Positions 20,801 to 32,802 of a stretch of 64,000 nucleotides of DNA are shown here, piece by piece. The DNA comes from Telopea speciosissima (lineage: Eukaryota; Streptophyta; Magnoliopsida; Proteales; Proteaceae). Numbering within the stretch: position 1 is the first letter of the stretch; every line of letters starts with the position of its first letter. The notes beneath the pieces were generated by a model. The model saw only the letters and a program-made list of their open reading frames with translations. It made no database searches and was not told where the DNA came from. Location of the stretch: NCBI RefSeq assembly GCF_018873765.1, contig NC_057918.1, positions 43,625,871 to 43,689,870 on the forward strand. Direction: 5' to 3'. The translations under genes were made by a program, and so were the position numbers.

Positions 20801-23800
20801 CTATTAAAAAATCATCCTACGTACCTAAGACTATCTTTGGTATAGTTTTTATTTTTGATTTTTGTCTATTTAACAAAAATCATTAATGAAAACCATTTTT
20901 GATCAAAAAATAAAAATCGTTTGGTAAACATTGGACATAATAGAAGATAAAAATGAAAAATGGTTTGGTATGGTCATGTGTAGAATAGTTTTTTAAAGAA
21001 ATGGTGTGAAGATATTTTCTCTTCACCCATCTTCCTTCCTGGAAAACGGAAAGGGATGAGAAGACTCAAATTAATCAAATACGAGAGGTCGCCCTGACCC
21101 CACCGGCTTCTCCGGAGCTGAAGCAGCTGCAGCCGCGGCGACCAAGGCGAGCTTGTTTGGAGATTGTCGGTCAACAATCAATTAATATTTTAACAAAAAA
21201 TAGCTGAACCAGAGGAGGTGGTAAGAGAAAAATAAACAAGGAGTTGCGACTTGGGCTTCAAAGCAGGGACTTAGGGTTAGAGTCGCCCTTAGATGTATGA
21301 CCTATGTTCCAAATTTCAAAGAGAACCGAGAAGGATTGATAGATTTCAATCCAAAGATTGTTGGGCTGCAGGTACCATTAGAACAGGGTACATCAAATAA
21401 AAGGGAAAGAAACTAGAAGTTAGAAGAAGATGAAGAACAGGGAAGGATTGATATATTTCAATCCAAAGATTGTTGGGATGCAGGTACCATTAGAACAGGG
21501 TACAGCAAATAAAAGGGAAAGAAAATAGAAGTTAGAAGAAGATGAAGAACAGAATAATGATAAGAAGCAAGGAGAGAATAGAAGAAAGGGGAGTACCTGA
21601 GACGGGAAGGAGGATGGAGAAAGAATAGAAGGAGAAGAAGCCAGCGACCGTTGGTGCTGCTGGCGCCTGCGGTGGCGGCATTAGCTGCGATTGTGGTACT
21701 ATTCTCTCTCTTGATCGATGAAGGAGGAGAATGGTTCATAGGCTTACCTTTTTAAAAAACATAAGCAATTTACTATTTTAACCTTCAATTTTGGGGTATA
21801 TGAGCACATGCTCATTAAAGTGTCCGCACAAATAGCGGAAAACAGTTTTCAATGAAAAACCATAAACGGCTTTCCATTTATTTTTGGTTTTTGGTTTTTA
21901 GTTTTTTTTCAATCTTTTTTAAATAGATACAGGCTCCTTAAACGATACCAAACGCAACTAAAAACGTTTTTAAAGACAAAAATAAAAAATAAAAACTATA
22001 CCAAAGACGCCCTAAGCTTGCATTATTAATACATCCTAGTTATAAGGTACAAGTCAGAGGCCCATAATAAAAGATAAAGCGACATCCAATCGTGGTGGTC
22101 ATACTCTTGCATCATTCCTCCCTTGTTTGAAAGAACTTGCCCTTGAGTTTTAAAGTTGAGGAAGATTTCAATGAATGATCAGTAGTAATCATCCTCTTTG
22201 ACCCAATGAAGTCGACGATCAGTTCATGATCCAATGGAATAAAATCAGTGACACAAGGTTCATTGTTGAAGAACATAAATTGGAACCATGAAGCATGGAA
22301 TCAACAATCAAAAGATCCAACTAGTTTATTTTCCTTCTTGATGCAAATTTCCAAATTGATATGAGAGATTGCTGCCTGGTTGTGTATCCCCTGCACCAGC
22401 ACAGGGCCCATTGGGAGTGCGTACAGGGACATCAATATTGATGGGATTTTTTATTTGATGGTGATAGAATGATAAATTTGTTGTTCCTGTGTCTGGGTGC
22501 AGGATCCACGCGATCTGGCAGCATTCTTTTTCCCTAAGAAAATTATCTAATTGTATTTCTAGGTACATTTGAAGGTGCCATTCCTGTTGGTATTTATAGA
22601 TTGTCACTAGCCCTAGACTGGTTGAAATACAACCCAACCCATTGATATCTGTACAATTGCAAAGTAGGAGGCTCTATTGTTGGTGGGAAACAAAAGTAGT
22701 CTCTTGTTTAGAGCTATGAACTTCTATGCAAATATGTTGGAAATCTGTAGACAAATACTGATACAGATATTGATATGATGAGGTGTATTTGGTTCTTCAA
22801 TTAACCTATAACCAAACATTTGTAAAGGTGTGAATGATTTGGACACTTTTTTTGTTTTTGTTTTTTTTTAATGTTTAAGTGTCTCGAAATTTTGAAGTTT
22901 AATGTGTTTATAGAATTTTTGGCTAACATATAATGTTTCTGTCAAGCTTAATAAATGAATTATGGTGTATGGGCCCTTAGTTATTTATATCATTCGTTAT
23001 TTGAAACCGAAAATTGTCATATGCTGGGCGAAGGATTTGGTTATCCATTTTCAGTTGTCAATTGTGATAGTTATATTTTGTGGCATTAATTTCAGGGAGC
23101 ACTGGATGGTGGACTCGATATTCCTCACAGTGACAAGAGGTTTGCTGGGTTTAGTAAGGATGACAAGCAGCTCAATGCTGAGGTCCACCGCAAATATATT
23201 TATGGTGGCCATGTTGTTGCTTACATGAGGGTAAGATTGAGGAGTTACAATGTTACTCATAGCTGATTGGAAGATAACTTGATATTGATGTTGAAGAAAA
23301 ACATGAAGGAAAGTTTCAGTTTCTTTAGTTGCTGACTTGATTCAGAAATTTGCAGCAATTGACTGAGGATGAGCCAGAGAAATACCAGTCTCATTTCAGT
23401 GAGTACATCAAGAGAGGGATTGATCCTGATAACATGGAAGAGATGTACAAGAAGGTACATGCTGCCATTCGTGCCGACCCAATGTTGAAGAAATCTGAGA
23501 AGGAACCACCTAAGCAGCATAAGAGGTGAGACGAGAGTTGTGTAATAATGTGTTTAAATTGTATCTATGTGTTTCCTAGGGTAGATGGTGATTTTGGAAA
23601 TGCACATTTTTAGTCGTATCATTTGAATTGATATAGGCTCATGTTTGTATCTATTGATGGTGATGTGCCTGTTAATATGTATCTTTTGAATTTCTAATTA
23701 CTGTTATGTTGTGTTTGCATTTCAGGTACAACTTGAAGAAGTTAACCTATGAAGAGAGGAAGGCAAAGTTGATTGAGCGGTTGAATGCCCTGAACTCTGC

Positions 23801-23837
23801 AGTTGTAGGCGATGATGACGAGGATGATGATGAGTAG
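17886..23837 (+). CDS. RPL5: 60S ribosomal protein L5 (uL18)
   Basis: Structural protein of the large cytosolic ribosomal subunit that binds 5S rRNA and, with RPL11, forms the 5S RNP assembled in the nucleolus. Nine coding exons with GT-AG borders: 17886-17888, 18640-18709, 18799-18890, 19542-19668, 19782-19861, 19947-20063, 23096-23230, 23356-23525, 23726-23837. They total 906 bp, giving 301 aa plus stop, the usual plant length. Exon 1 holds only the ATG. Landmarks: [20 protein letters not shown] (rRNA-binding N-terminus), [91 protein letters not shown], and a basic then acidic C-terminus ending GDDDEDDDE. No stop or frameshift was found. Ile replaces the usual Phe at the exon 3/4 junction. 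Intron 6 (3,032 bp) carries transposon DNA; the others are 85-751 bp. Confidence 0.95.
20829..22012. mobile_element. Harbinger/Tourist-like TIR element in RPL5 intron 6
   Basis: A 1,184-bp segment bounded by inverted termini: left GACTATCTTTGGTATAGTTT (20829) and, read from the right end, GGGCGTCTTTGGTATAGTTT, with similarity continuing about 40 bp as AT-rich sequence. TAA flanks both sides (20826-20828 and 22013-22015), the usual target duplication of PIF/Harbinger elements. No transposase ORF is present, so it is non-autonomous. It contains a 112-bp tandem duplication. The superfamily rests on the 3-bp duplication and is inference; a longer shared flank CCTAA leaves the exact terminus open by 1-2 bp. 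Confidence 0.7.
21331..21552. repeat. 112-bp tandem duplication
   Basis: Two adjacent copies (21331-21442 and 21443-21552), both beginning AAGGATTGATA and ending GATGAAGAACAG, differing at only a few positions. They lie inside the TIR element in RPL5 intron 6. Confidence 0.9.
22016..23095. other. Remainder of RPL5 intron 6
   Basis: No coding potential for a host gene. The stretch at about 22060-22150, read on the minus strand, resembles the serine-rich 3' end of a gypsy-type pol followed by non-coding DNA. Together with 20150-20828 it may be an old LTR-retrotransposon fragment into which the TIR element inserted. This is weak, based on sequence feel rather than a domain. The 3' splice site AATTTCAG precedes exon 7 at 23096. 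Confidence 0.3.
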
Positions 23838-25399
23838 AAGCAATTTCCTGAAAGTTTTGATAGATGGTTCGCCTCTCTTATCCTTGCATCCATGGTCACA
23901 TGTTGCTGTACTTCACTTTGGTACTCAATTTTTTCACCGTTGACAGCTTTAAGTGGCTTTTTTTTGTTTGCCATTTTAGGATACAATTTGGATTTAGAAA
24001 TATAGTTAGTTATTGGGTTAAGATGCAATTTCAGTTTTGAACTTGCTCAGGTGATTCATAATTATGCATGGGACAGGCCTTTGTTTGGTTGTAGGAGATC
24101 TAAACTCTTTAGTGTGTTTTTTGTTTCCTGGTTACTTGCTCCAGAATTGAGTACTGCAATATGTTCTCTATATCTTTGTTCTCAGACCCTTCCTCTGGTG
24201 GTAGTAATCACGCCATATGCATACCTTGTTTTACCTGTTGTTTGGAACAATTTCCATTAGTTAGGCTTCGTCTATTTTGACAAAAATAGGTGAAAATGAA
24301 TGTTTTATGTTTAAATTAAATTTCCCGATGTTTGTTTTGAACTTTGTAAAATATGTATGGGAAAAAACTGTCTTTTTTTTATTGGAAAAGAAAAAATATA
24401 TATATTAATGTAAAGATAGAAGAGTACAATATTGTAAGTAGAAAATGTTTTTTCTTAGTAGATTCGTAATTTGTCATAAAATTAAATAAGTTCAGGACGT
24501 GAATATTCGTAGTAACGGAAAGAAACTCAAAATCTTGGTGAGCTTTTAGCAGCATAGTTAGAAGTGGCCAAGAACTTACTGTAGCAGATGGTTTCTTTGC
24601 CATATCTACAAGCTCCTTTGTACTGCACCGGACTTCCTTGATATGTGATCCTTTTACTTGCTCTAATCCTTGAAGTAAGGATGTCAAAATGGAACTGAAA
24701 CTGATTGTTGGAATTGGAATCGATTGTTTACGATTAAATTGAACCGCAGCATATAAAAAAGATGTCATTTTGATTTCATAGGTTCTAATAACGGTTCGGT
24801 TTGATTTAAAATCAGAAAACTGTCGGTTAATTGAATAGAAATTGGACAGAAAATCGAGATTATGAATATTCTTATTTGTTTAAGAATGGGGTTAAGCACT
24901 TTAAAATTTTAGGATTCTTTACTATGATTTTTGTGAATTTCAGTTTGAGTGTCATTCATGAAGGGACCGAAGGTTTTAGTGCGAGCATGTCTTAGTGGTC
25001 TTTTTTAATGAATCGACTGGAATATGGATTGGTGATGTTTTCAGTTAGTTTCTCTTGTGTACATTACGGCCTTGAGTAATTATTTAAAATTATTATTGTA
25101 ACCGGCATGTCCAAGTGAACTTTGCCTAGAGTTAGATGTCTGAAAATTTATCAAAAAAAAAAAGGTCTATTAAACAATATAATTTTTCCCACATGAAATG
25201 GAAAATTAAATTAAAAGTTACAAAGGTGAAATTGGTATTACAAACTGCATATCAACTGGATAATGTAAACTGTTTATATCGCATCGCATATAAAATGATT
25301 TTGATTTTGAGTGATTCTTATCCGGTGCAGTTTTGATTCTACCTTGCAAAATGTGCACCGAACCACAACCGTACCGTATAATCAAAACCTCACCGTCAT
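23838..25399. other. RPL5 3' flank and intergenic DNA
   Basis: Contains the RPL5 3' untranslated region (length not determinable) and AT-rich DNA. At about 24676 a TAAGGATGTCAAAATGGAAC word, followed by CGGTTCGGTTTGATTT-like sequence, resembles the termini of the hAT-type MITE at 26461-27090 and may be a diverged relative without a recognisable right end. Similar CCGAACC/ACCGTACCG words recur near 25340-25380. No gene seen. Confidence 0.4.
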
Positions 25400-27750
25400 C
25401 TTTACCTTGAAGCATACCAAAATGTTCTCTCTCCAAAAAATTGTTAGTCCCAACAAAACCAGCAACTATCATTTTAAGTTCACCTTGAAGCAAAAAGAAA
25501 AATACCCATCCTGATTTGTTTATATTGGATGTTGCTGTTCCTACGCACATGAGAATAGCATAATGAAATATTGTTATATTTGCAATGCATGTTAACAGAG
25601 AAAACGTAGGATCAAGAGTAGGAGAGGCATCACAAATTTTAGGGTTAGGGGAAATATTGAGATTGCATAACCATTTCCGAGTATTTGATATGACCCACAT
25701 TGGATCGGGTTTAACCGCATTGTGTATCACCTTGTTTCTAAGCCAAATAAAATAACAAGTTATTATAAAAACAGAAAAAAAAACCATTTAGACATGGCTT
25801 TGTCACGAAGTTTCTCAAGTAACAAGGAGTCACATAGCTGAATCAAGGATGAATGGGAGAGAGATTTCGTTTTCAATCCCAATGGGCCTGCCGTCCATAT
25901 ATGCGTAGTCCAATCACATGAGATAAGAAGATGCTATATGGATTCACTATTAGAACCACAGAGAACACAACGAGAATCGATCTGAGTCCATTTCGAGATG
26001 ATCACTTTAACAGAGATCCTTGTATGTAAGACATGCCAAAAAAATAATTTAAATTTGGGATGTATAGGAAGTTTCCAAAAGAAACGCCACCAAGAAGATT
26101 ACTTAGTTTGCAAATTAGGGCTTAAAGAAGTTATAAAGAAATTTGCAGCTGCCCTAGTTGTAAACCTACTTGATTTGGAGATGGAACATTTCCAATAGTC
26201 TTCACTATTGGTTAACAAAAGCAATAATCCCATTATGAAATAATAATCCCATTACACATCTAGAGATATAATCCCATTATGGTCTAACAAATTATGGATT
26301 ATATCATCCTCAGGAATATCCTTGCTAACAGTTGTTAGACTGAATCCAAGAATATATTTAATCCCGGGGTCATTCCAAAAGAAGGTAGAGCAACCATTTA
26401 CCACACGTCGAAAAACCATTTTTTTTAGGATGGGAAGCATATGGGCAATGCTATTCCAAGTAAGGGTATCAAAACCAAACCAAAACTGAGCCGAACCAAA
26501 TTTATTCAGTTTGGTTTCGGGTCTGGTATATGGTTATTTAATTCGGTTTGGTTCGATTTGATTCTATGTCAAGACCTGTTGGTTTGAACCGAAGCCGAAC
26601 CAAATACCACACCTAATCCAAAACCTTATATCTTTTAATATATATTTTTTTTGGGTAAATGGTAAGTATCCAAAACAGCAAAAACAACAAAATAAAAAAT
26701 CCTGTATCTTTTCTTTGTTTTTTTGGGAAGCTTCTAACCGAATGATCTTTCAACTTTCATATTCCACTTTCCATTTTTTCACTATTTCCCTTTCTCGGTT
26801 TCACCTTTCTTATTTTATTATTATTATTTTAGTTTTAGTCTTTTACTTAAACTCTTCAACTTCGTAAGGCTACATCATCAAGGCATGGAACCGAAATCGA
26901 AACCAAATTTGACCCGAATTGGAACCGTATTTGAAAACCGAATTAGAATCGTAACCGAACCAAACTGAGTAGGTTCGGATTCGGTTGTCAATCCCAAAAC
27001 TGAGAACCGACTCGATTTTCGGTTTGGTTTTGGGTCACACCATCAAGGCACAGAACTGAATGGCCGAAACGGAACCGATTGACACCCTTAATTCCAAGAC
27101 TAAGATCCTCTTTTTCCCATAACCCTAGGGTTGAAATAGAGGACTTAGAAAAGTATTTAACCTTTAAGATCTTAGCCCATAGATCCTTAGAATTATTCAG
27201 ATTTCTACATCCTAATTTGGGAATTAGGGATTTATTATGAGTTTTTGCTTTTCTGATCCCTCACCCTCCTAAGTAAATAGGAGAACAAATCTTATCCCAA
27301 GAAATGAGATGACTCTTTTTACAGTTAACAGTGCTACCATTCCAAAAATTAAGGCAAATTGAATCAATACCTCTGCAGATTTTAAGAGGAAATAAAAAAG
27401 AGGACATAAGGTAAGCTGGAATGGAGCTTAAAATAGACTGAATCTCACAACTAGCAAAAGAAAGATGATTAGCCTTCTAGGTAGAAAGTTTAGATCTTAG
27501 TCTGTTAACAATTCCTCCCAATTCCTTTGATTTAGAATGTGGAGGAAGGAGGTTAGTACCCAAGTCAAATTGGGGTGGTCATTGGAGATTCCAATAGAAC
27601 TTAGTCTAACTTTGACATCATTGGGTACATTTTTACTAAAAAGCAATCCACTCTCTCAAAGTTGACTTCCTATTCTGAAAGGTCAGAAAAGAGATCCAGA
27701 ACTACCTTTATAGTCCAAAGATCATTGTCAGCTGCTCTACAAAAGACAAT
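25400..27750 (-). pseudogene. Decayed LINE: RT C-term, zf-RVT, RNase H
   Basis: Minus-strand remnant of an L1-type LINE. Reading from 27750 leftwards: the end of the reverse transcriptase just after the catalytic Asp-Asp position (TIVFCRAADNDLWTIKVVLD), the RT connection region (ANHLSFASCEIQSILSSIPA), a zinc-binding RT-associated domain near 26080-25860 (LPIHPKFKLFFWHVLHTRIS, then RCVLCGSNSES), and a degenerate RNase H near 25520-25430 (NINKSGWVFFFLLQGELK). Many stops and shifts are present. The 5' side stops abruptly at 27750, as in a 5'-truncated insertion. A 630-bp MITE interrupts it at 26461-27090. Confidence 0.8.
26461..27090. mobile_element. 630-bp hAT-type MITE with 8-bp target duplication
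   Basis: Perfect 8-bp direct repeats ATTCCAAG flank the element (26453-26460 and 27091-27098). Termini are inverted: TAAGGGTATCAAAACC on the left, and TAAGGGTGTCAATCGG read inward from the right. The interior is full of ACCGAACC and GGTTTGGTTC words in both orientations and has no ORF. Removing the element with one repeat restores the LINE zf-RVT upstream sequence (DLSLG joined to IALPI). The 8-bp duplication indicates a hAT-superfamily non-autonomous element. Confidence 0.88.
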
Positions 27751-27873
27751 TGTCTGGGAGTGTGGCTTACCGTGAGTCTATTTCTCTCTCCTCTCCATAT
27801 GAAAAGACAAACCTTTGTTTTGAGGAGAGAGATAGACATATTGGAGTGCTGTCATTGGTCACACTCCCAGACA
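27751..27873. repeat. 123-bp segment with perfect 14-bp inverted ends
   Basis: TGTCTGGGAGTGTG at 27751-27764 and its exact complement CACACTCCCAGACA at 27860-27873. No ORF and no obvious target duplication. Its left end coincides with the point where LINE reverse-transcriptase coding sequence stops. Probably a very small MITE. Confidence 0.65.
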
Positions 27874-27986
27874 GAAAACTGCTTCCCAATATTTTATTTA
27901 GTAAAATCTTACATGGGGGTTGGGTTTGTGTAACCGGGTTTACCCCCTGGCTTGAACTGTAAAACCGGACAGGTTAGGTGGTTCTA

Positions 27987-28671
27987 TGTTAAAAAATATT
28001 TTACTTGACAACACATGGTTTCCAGATAGGTCAAGACACAAAAAATTTTCCCTGCGATTCCCTTGTCTCGCTCCACAGTGTTTTGGTTTTTGCGTCTATT
28101 TGAGAACTAGAGTTCGCGTTGAAAAGGAAAATCTGAAGGCGATCATCATAGATCTGCGGAAGCGTTGTAGGATCGATTCTATCAATGGAGAATGCTATTA
28201 AATTATCTAGAACAACAGGGGAATCAATCGTTACCTAGAGTCTCACAGATGCAAGACTTCCCACCGATAATAGCCCTTTCTTAGTCGTTCCACACATTAC
28301 GCAAAGCTTGGTGTTCCCACACGATCAAACCAACTCCTCCACACACAAGGATTCTCAAAACCCAAGCTTTCTCCAAGATCACACCAAGAGAGGGAGAGGA
28401 AGAGAGAACGGTTCTAGGGAGGGGAGTGCTCCACCGATTTTCCAAGGATGAGAGAGTGCTTCTTGAATTTTGGCAATCTCATGAATATATGTGATTTGCC
28501 CTCTTACTCCTAAATTGGTAGCACACATGGGTAAGGAATATTGAGTTTCCTATTGGGACTCAATCACCAACCAATCCAATCTTTCTCACCAAGGAAAGAT
28601 CCCTATCGCTAGAGGAATCCAATATTGGGTCCAATATCCAATATTGACCAAACATCTTTCATTTTCTAACA
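27987..28671 (-). repeat. 3' LTR of the minus-strand copia
   Basis: On the coding strand it starts TGTTAGAAAATGAAAG directly after the tract GATGGAGGAGAT and ends TTTTTAACA, giving the short inverted ends TGTTA...TAACA typical of LTRs. Length 685 bp. TTCTA at 27982-27986 would be one half of the target duplication. The end at 27987 is inferred from the TG/CA rule because the partner LTR is absent. Confidence 0.65.
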
Positions 28672-29590
28672 ATCTCCTCCATCCTACTGTAAGATCCAAT
28701 CTTACAAGAGGATCATGAAAAGGAAATCATGATCAACCGTGCTGCGTAAATGAATGGAACCGAAAGAAAAGGGGTAGGATCGCAATGGGATTCTACTCAG
28801 CTTCTAAAGTGTCCAATCACCAAAGATGCCAAGCAGAGTGTAACAATCAACGCCGAAGGTAAGTAGTTAAGATACTCATTAGTCTCCCACAAAACAATGT
28901 TGCATGGTTCAATATAAAGCATGTGTTCGAGACTGTCAATCCTCAATGAACCGATATGCCGATCGAGAGATTCTATTACCTTGATTGGACCGAGGAAAAA
29001 TATTTCAAACAAAATGTTCAAGAAAAAAGATAATGATTTGTAAAAATATATCTAAAAACATTTCAAAAACATTTTGAAAATGCTACCAGATTTGGATTTG
29101 TGTCCAATCTTGTATAGAATATTCTCCTCAACATATTCCCAATGTATGGGTTGTGGATTCCATGTTGGGCATCTCTTTCGAATACAGTCAGACACTATGA
29201 ATCTAGTGCACCGATATATAGTCAGAGAGACATCAACCGTTGGTGCACCAAAACACACAACATCTGAATGCAACGATAAGGACCCCTCAGGTTAAAAGAC
29301 CAATCGAGAACTACTTAAGAGAATCTCATTTTCTTTATAAACTGACAGTACACTACATGTGAAATTCTCAAGTGATCCAGTCCAATGTACACACCGTATG
29401 CACACTCACACTTGTGTCTTGAAAAAGTAACCTTCCTAAGCACACACAGTATGTCCACCATGCCGGACAGGATATCCAGTCCCGTCCCTAGTGGTGAACA
29501 GTTTTAGGTATGAATACTTATGGACAACAACTGAGCTCAACAACTGATCATGCAAAAATTAAATTCATTAATTCAAAAAGAGTTTGTACA

Positions 29591-32500
29591 TCAGTGCCAA
29601 TTACCCATAAACTTTATCCCCATATTCCCAACATGTTTCTCAAAAGTAATAAGAGATAATGCTTTAGTCATAGGGTCAGATAAATTATTTGCCGTGTCAA
29701 CCTTAGCTATGGTTATGTTACTACGCTGAATGATCTCACAAATCAAGTGATACTTCCACTCCACATGCTTATTCCTTTGATGAGCTCTTGGTTCCTTTGC
29801 TTGTGCTATAGCTCCCCTGTTGTCACATAACAATGGTATAGGTTGCTCTACTAGCTCAGGCACCACCCCTAAGTCGGTTAAGAATTTCTTGAGCTAGACA
29901 CCTTCCTTGGCTGCTTCACTAAGTACTCAGCTTCTGTTGTGGAATCAGTTGTTGACTTTTATTTGGCACTCCTCCAAATCACTGTACCACCACCAATCAT
30001 AAAGACCATCCCAGAGGTGGACTTTCTGTCATCCTTGTCAGTTTGGATGTCTGAATCCGTATATCCAATTACTGACAGCTGATCGCAACTGTAAACAAGG
30101 AAGTAATCCTTGGTCCTCCTTAGATATTTGAGGATCCCTGATAGCTGTCCAATATTCTTATCCCGGATTGGATTGATATCGGCTCATAATCCCCATAATA
30201 TGAGAATGTCAGGTCTTGTACACAACATGTCATACATTAGACTTCCTACTCCCGAAGCATAGGGAACTCTTTTCATAACCTCAATATCCTCAGAAGTTTG
30301 AGGGCATTGTGACTTGGAAAGACCGATTCCATGTCTGAGAGGCACGTTACATCTCTTAGAATCCTGCATGTTGAACCTGTTAAGTACTTTGTCAATGTAG
30401 GTGGATTGTGACAATCTCAACATCCTTTTCTTGCGATCTCTCACAAGCTTAATTCCTAGGATGTAACTAGCTTCACCCAGATCTTTCATTGAGAACGTTT
30501 TGGATAACCACATCTTTACAGATGAAAGTAACTCCACATCATTCCCAATGAGAAGTATATCATCCATATATAGGACAAGGAAACAGACGGCACCCCCACA
30601 AATTTTCTTATACACGTATGGTTCATCAATATTCTGCTCAAACTCAAATTCCTTGATAGTTTGATCAAAATGGATGTTTCAGCTTCTAGAAGTCTGTTTC
30701 AGTCCATAAATGGACCTCAACAACCTACATACCTTGTTTTCCTCCCCTAGGGAAGCATAACCCTCTGGCTGATCCATGTATATGACCTCATCAAGATATC
30801 CGTTAAGGAAAGCGGTCTATACATCCATCTGTCAGATCTCATAATCATGATATGCAACAATCGATAATAGAATCCGAATGGATTTAATCATCGCTACTGG
30901 TGAGAAGGTCTCATCATAGTCAATACCCTCTTTCTGAGTGTATCCCTTCGCAACCAGTCTCGCCTTGAAACATTCCACCTTTCCATCTATACCTCTGTTC
31001 CTCTTGAAGATCCATTTACAGCCAATGGTTTTCACCCCTTGTAGCAGATCCTTAAGAGTCCAGACATGGTTAGAATGCATGGAGTATATTTCAGAGCGCA
31101 TTGCTTCCTTCCATTTATCTGAGTCAACATCCTTTAGAGCCTGAACATAAGTATAAGGATCAGTGTCTGAAGAATTAAACACCATGTGGAATTCTTCCAC
31201 ACTTTGGTCTTCCTCTGTGGGAAGATTCAAACAAGTCGATGGCCGTATAGACCTCCCACTCCATCTAGGCTCTTGAGGCTGTTGCTCCTCAGTGGGTACG
31301 TCGGTTGAAATTTCTATGGGTGCAGAGGGTAGCTGGTCATTAGATATTTTCCTTCATGACCACTGGATCCGATCTCATATCATCGTCTAGAAATGTCGCA
31401 TGCTTACTAACTATGACATTCTGATTTATTGGGTTATAGAAATAGTAGCCTATTGTAGTCTTAGGGTATCCAAGGAAATAACATCTATCTATACGAGATT
31501 CCAACTTATCCGTCTGTTGTTTTCGCACATGTGCTATGCAAGCCCACACCCTGATATGTTGGAGACTAGGCTTGTGCCTATACCACAATTCAAAAGGTGT
31601 TTTGGGTATAGATTTTTTGGGTACCCTATTCAATATATAGATGACAGTTTCTAGTGCAAAACCCCAAAAACTTAACGGTAATTCTGAATAACTCAACATG
31701 GATCGAACCATATCCAACAAGGTTTGATTCTGCCTTTCTGAGACTCCGTTCTATTGAGGTGTCCCTGGGGCCGTCAACTGAGATACTATCCTAGCTTCTT
31801 TCAGATAGTCCTTGAACTCATCTGATAAATACTCTCCTCCTTGATCAGATCGAAGACACTTGATGCAACTATCCAACTATTTTTGAACTTTCGCTTGGAA
31901 TTCTTTGAATTTATCAAAAGTTTCCGACTTGCAGTGCATCAAGTATATATAATCATAACGGGAGTAATCATCAGTGAAGGTTACGAAGTATTCGTAACCA
32001 TACCTCGCTTGAACATTAATGGGTCCACACACATCCGAGTGTACCAAATCTAACACAACTTGGGCTCTTCTTCTTTTATTTGAGAAGGGTTTCTTGGTCA
32101 TCTTTTCTTGTAGACATGACTCACAGGTTGGATAAGGTTCTACCTTCAGAGAATCTAAAGGTCCATCCTTTACCATCTTGCTTATCCTTTCTACTCCAAT
32201 ATGACCTAACCTTAAGTGCCAAAGATATGTTGAATTATCTTGGGCTGATTTTCTTTTTATAGATGTATTAGAGATTTTATTCACATCAAACACTGATTTT
32301 ATGAGATATAATCCGTTATGTAAGCCAGTAGTAATAAAAGAATTTTTAAACCGAATAGTCAACTTATCACCAAATAGAAAAGTATAACCATCCATCACTA
32401 GCTTACTAACAGAAACAATGTTTCTCCTAAACAGGGGGACATAAAAACAACCTCTCAAAATCAAAGTAACTTTATTGTTAAAATATAAAGTAAATCTCTA

Positions 32501-32802
32501 ATGGCCTCAACTCCAGTACCCGTTCTCAGACGAACTTCATCCTTATTCAGCCTCCTTGTCAGCTTGAACCCCTGCAACATATTGCAAATATGGGCGGTAG
32601 ACCCAAAGTCCACCAACCATGTATTAATAGGTTCCTTCGACAAATTAGACTCAGAAAGGACTAAGGTTTCAGAAATACCTTCTTCCGGCTTCTTATTCTG
32701 AACAGCTAAGAAAGCTCGACATTCTTTTTTTTCAATTCCCGTCCTTCTTGCAATAGAAACAAGTTTCTTTTTTCTTATTCTTCTGAGTTCCCTTTGACTC
32801 AA
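29591..32802 (-). pseudogene. copia pol (protease, integrase, RT, RNase H), broken
   Basis: Domains from right to left: protease near 32620 (WLVDFGSTAHICN, with the catalytic Asp-Ser-Gly read as Asp-Phe-Gly); GAG-pre-integrase and zinc-binding region (YLWHLRLGHIGVERISKMV, then CESCLQEK); integrase core (LVHSDVCGP, TFTDDYSRY) and tail ([14 protein letters not shown]); RT (WIFKRNRGIDGKVECF, KARLVAKGYTQKEG), with YMDD in LYMDDILLIG at about 30560; RNase H (RKSTSG near 30020) ending KFMGNWH at 29591. At least six stops or shifts occur, for example near 31875, 31735, 30830, 30680 and 29960. The sequence style fits the Angela/TAR group, which is tentative. Confidence 0.85.
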
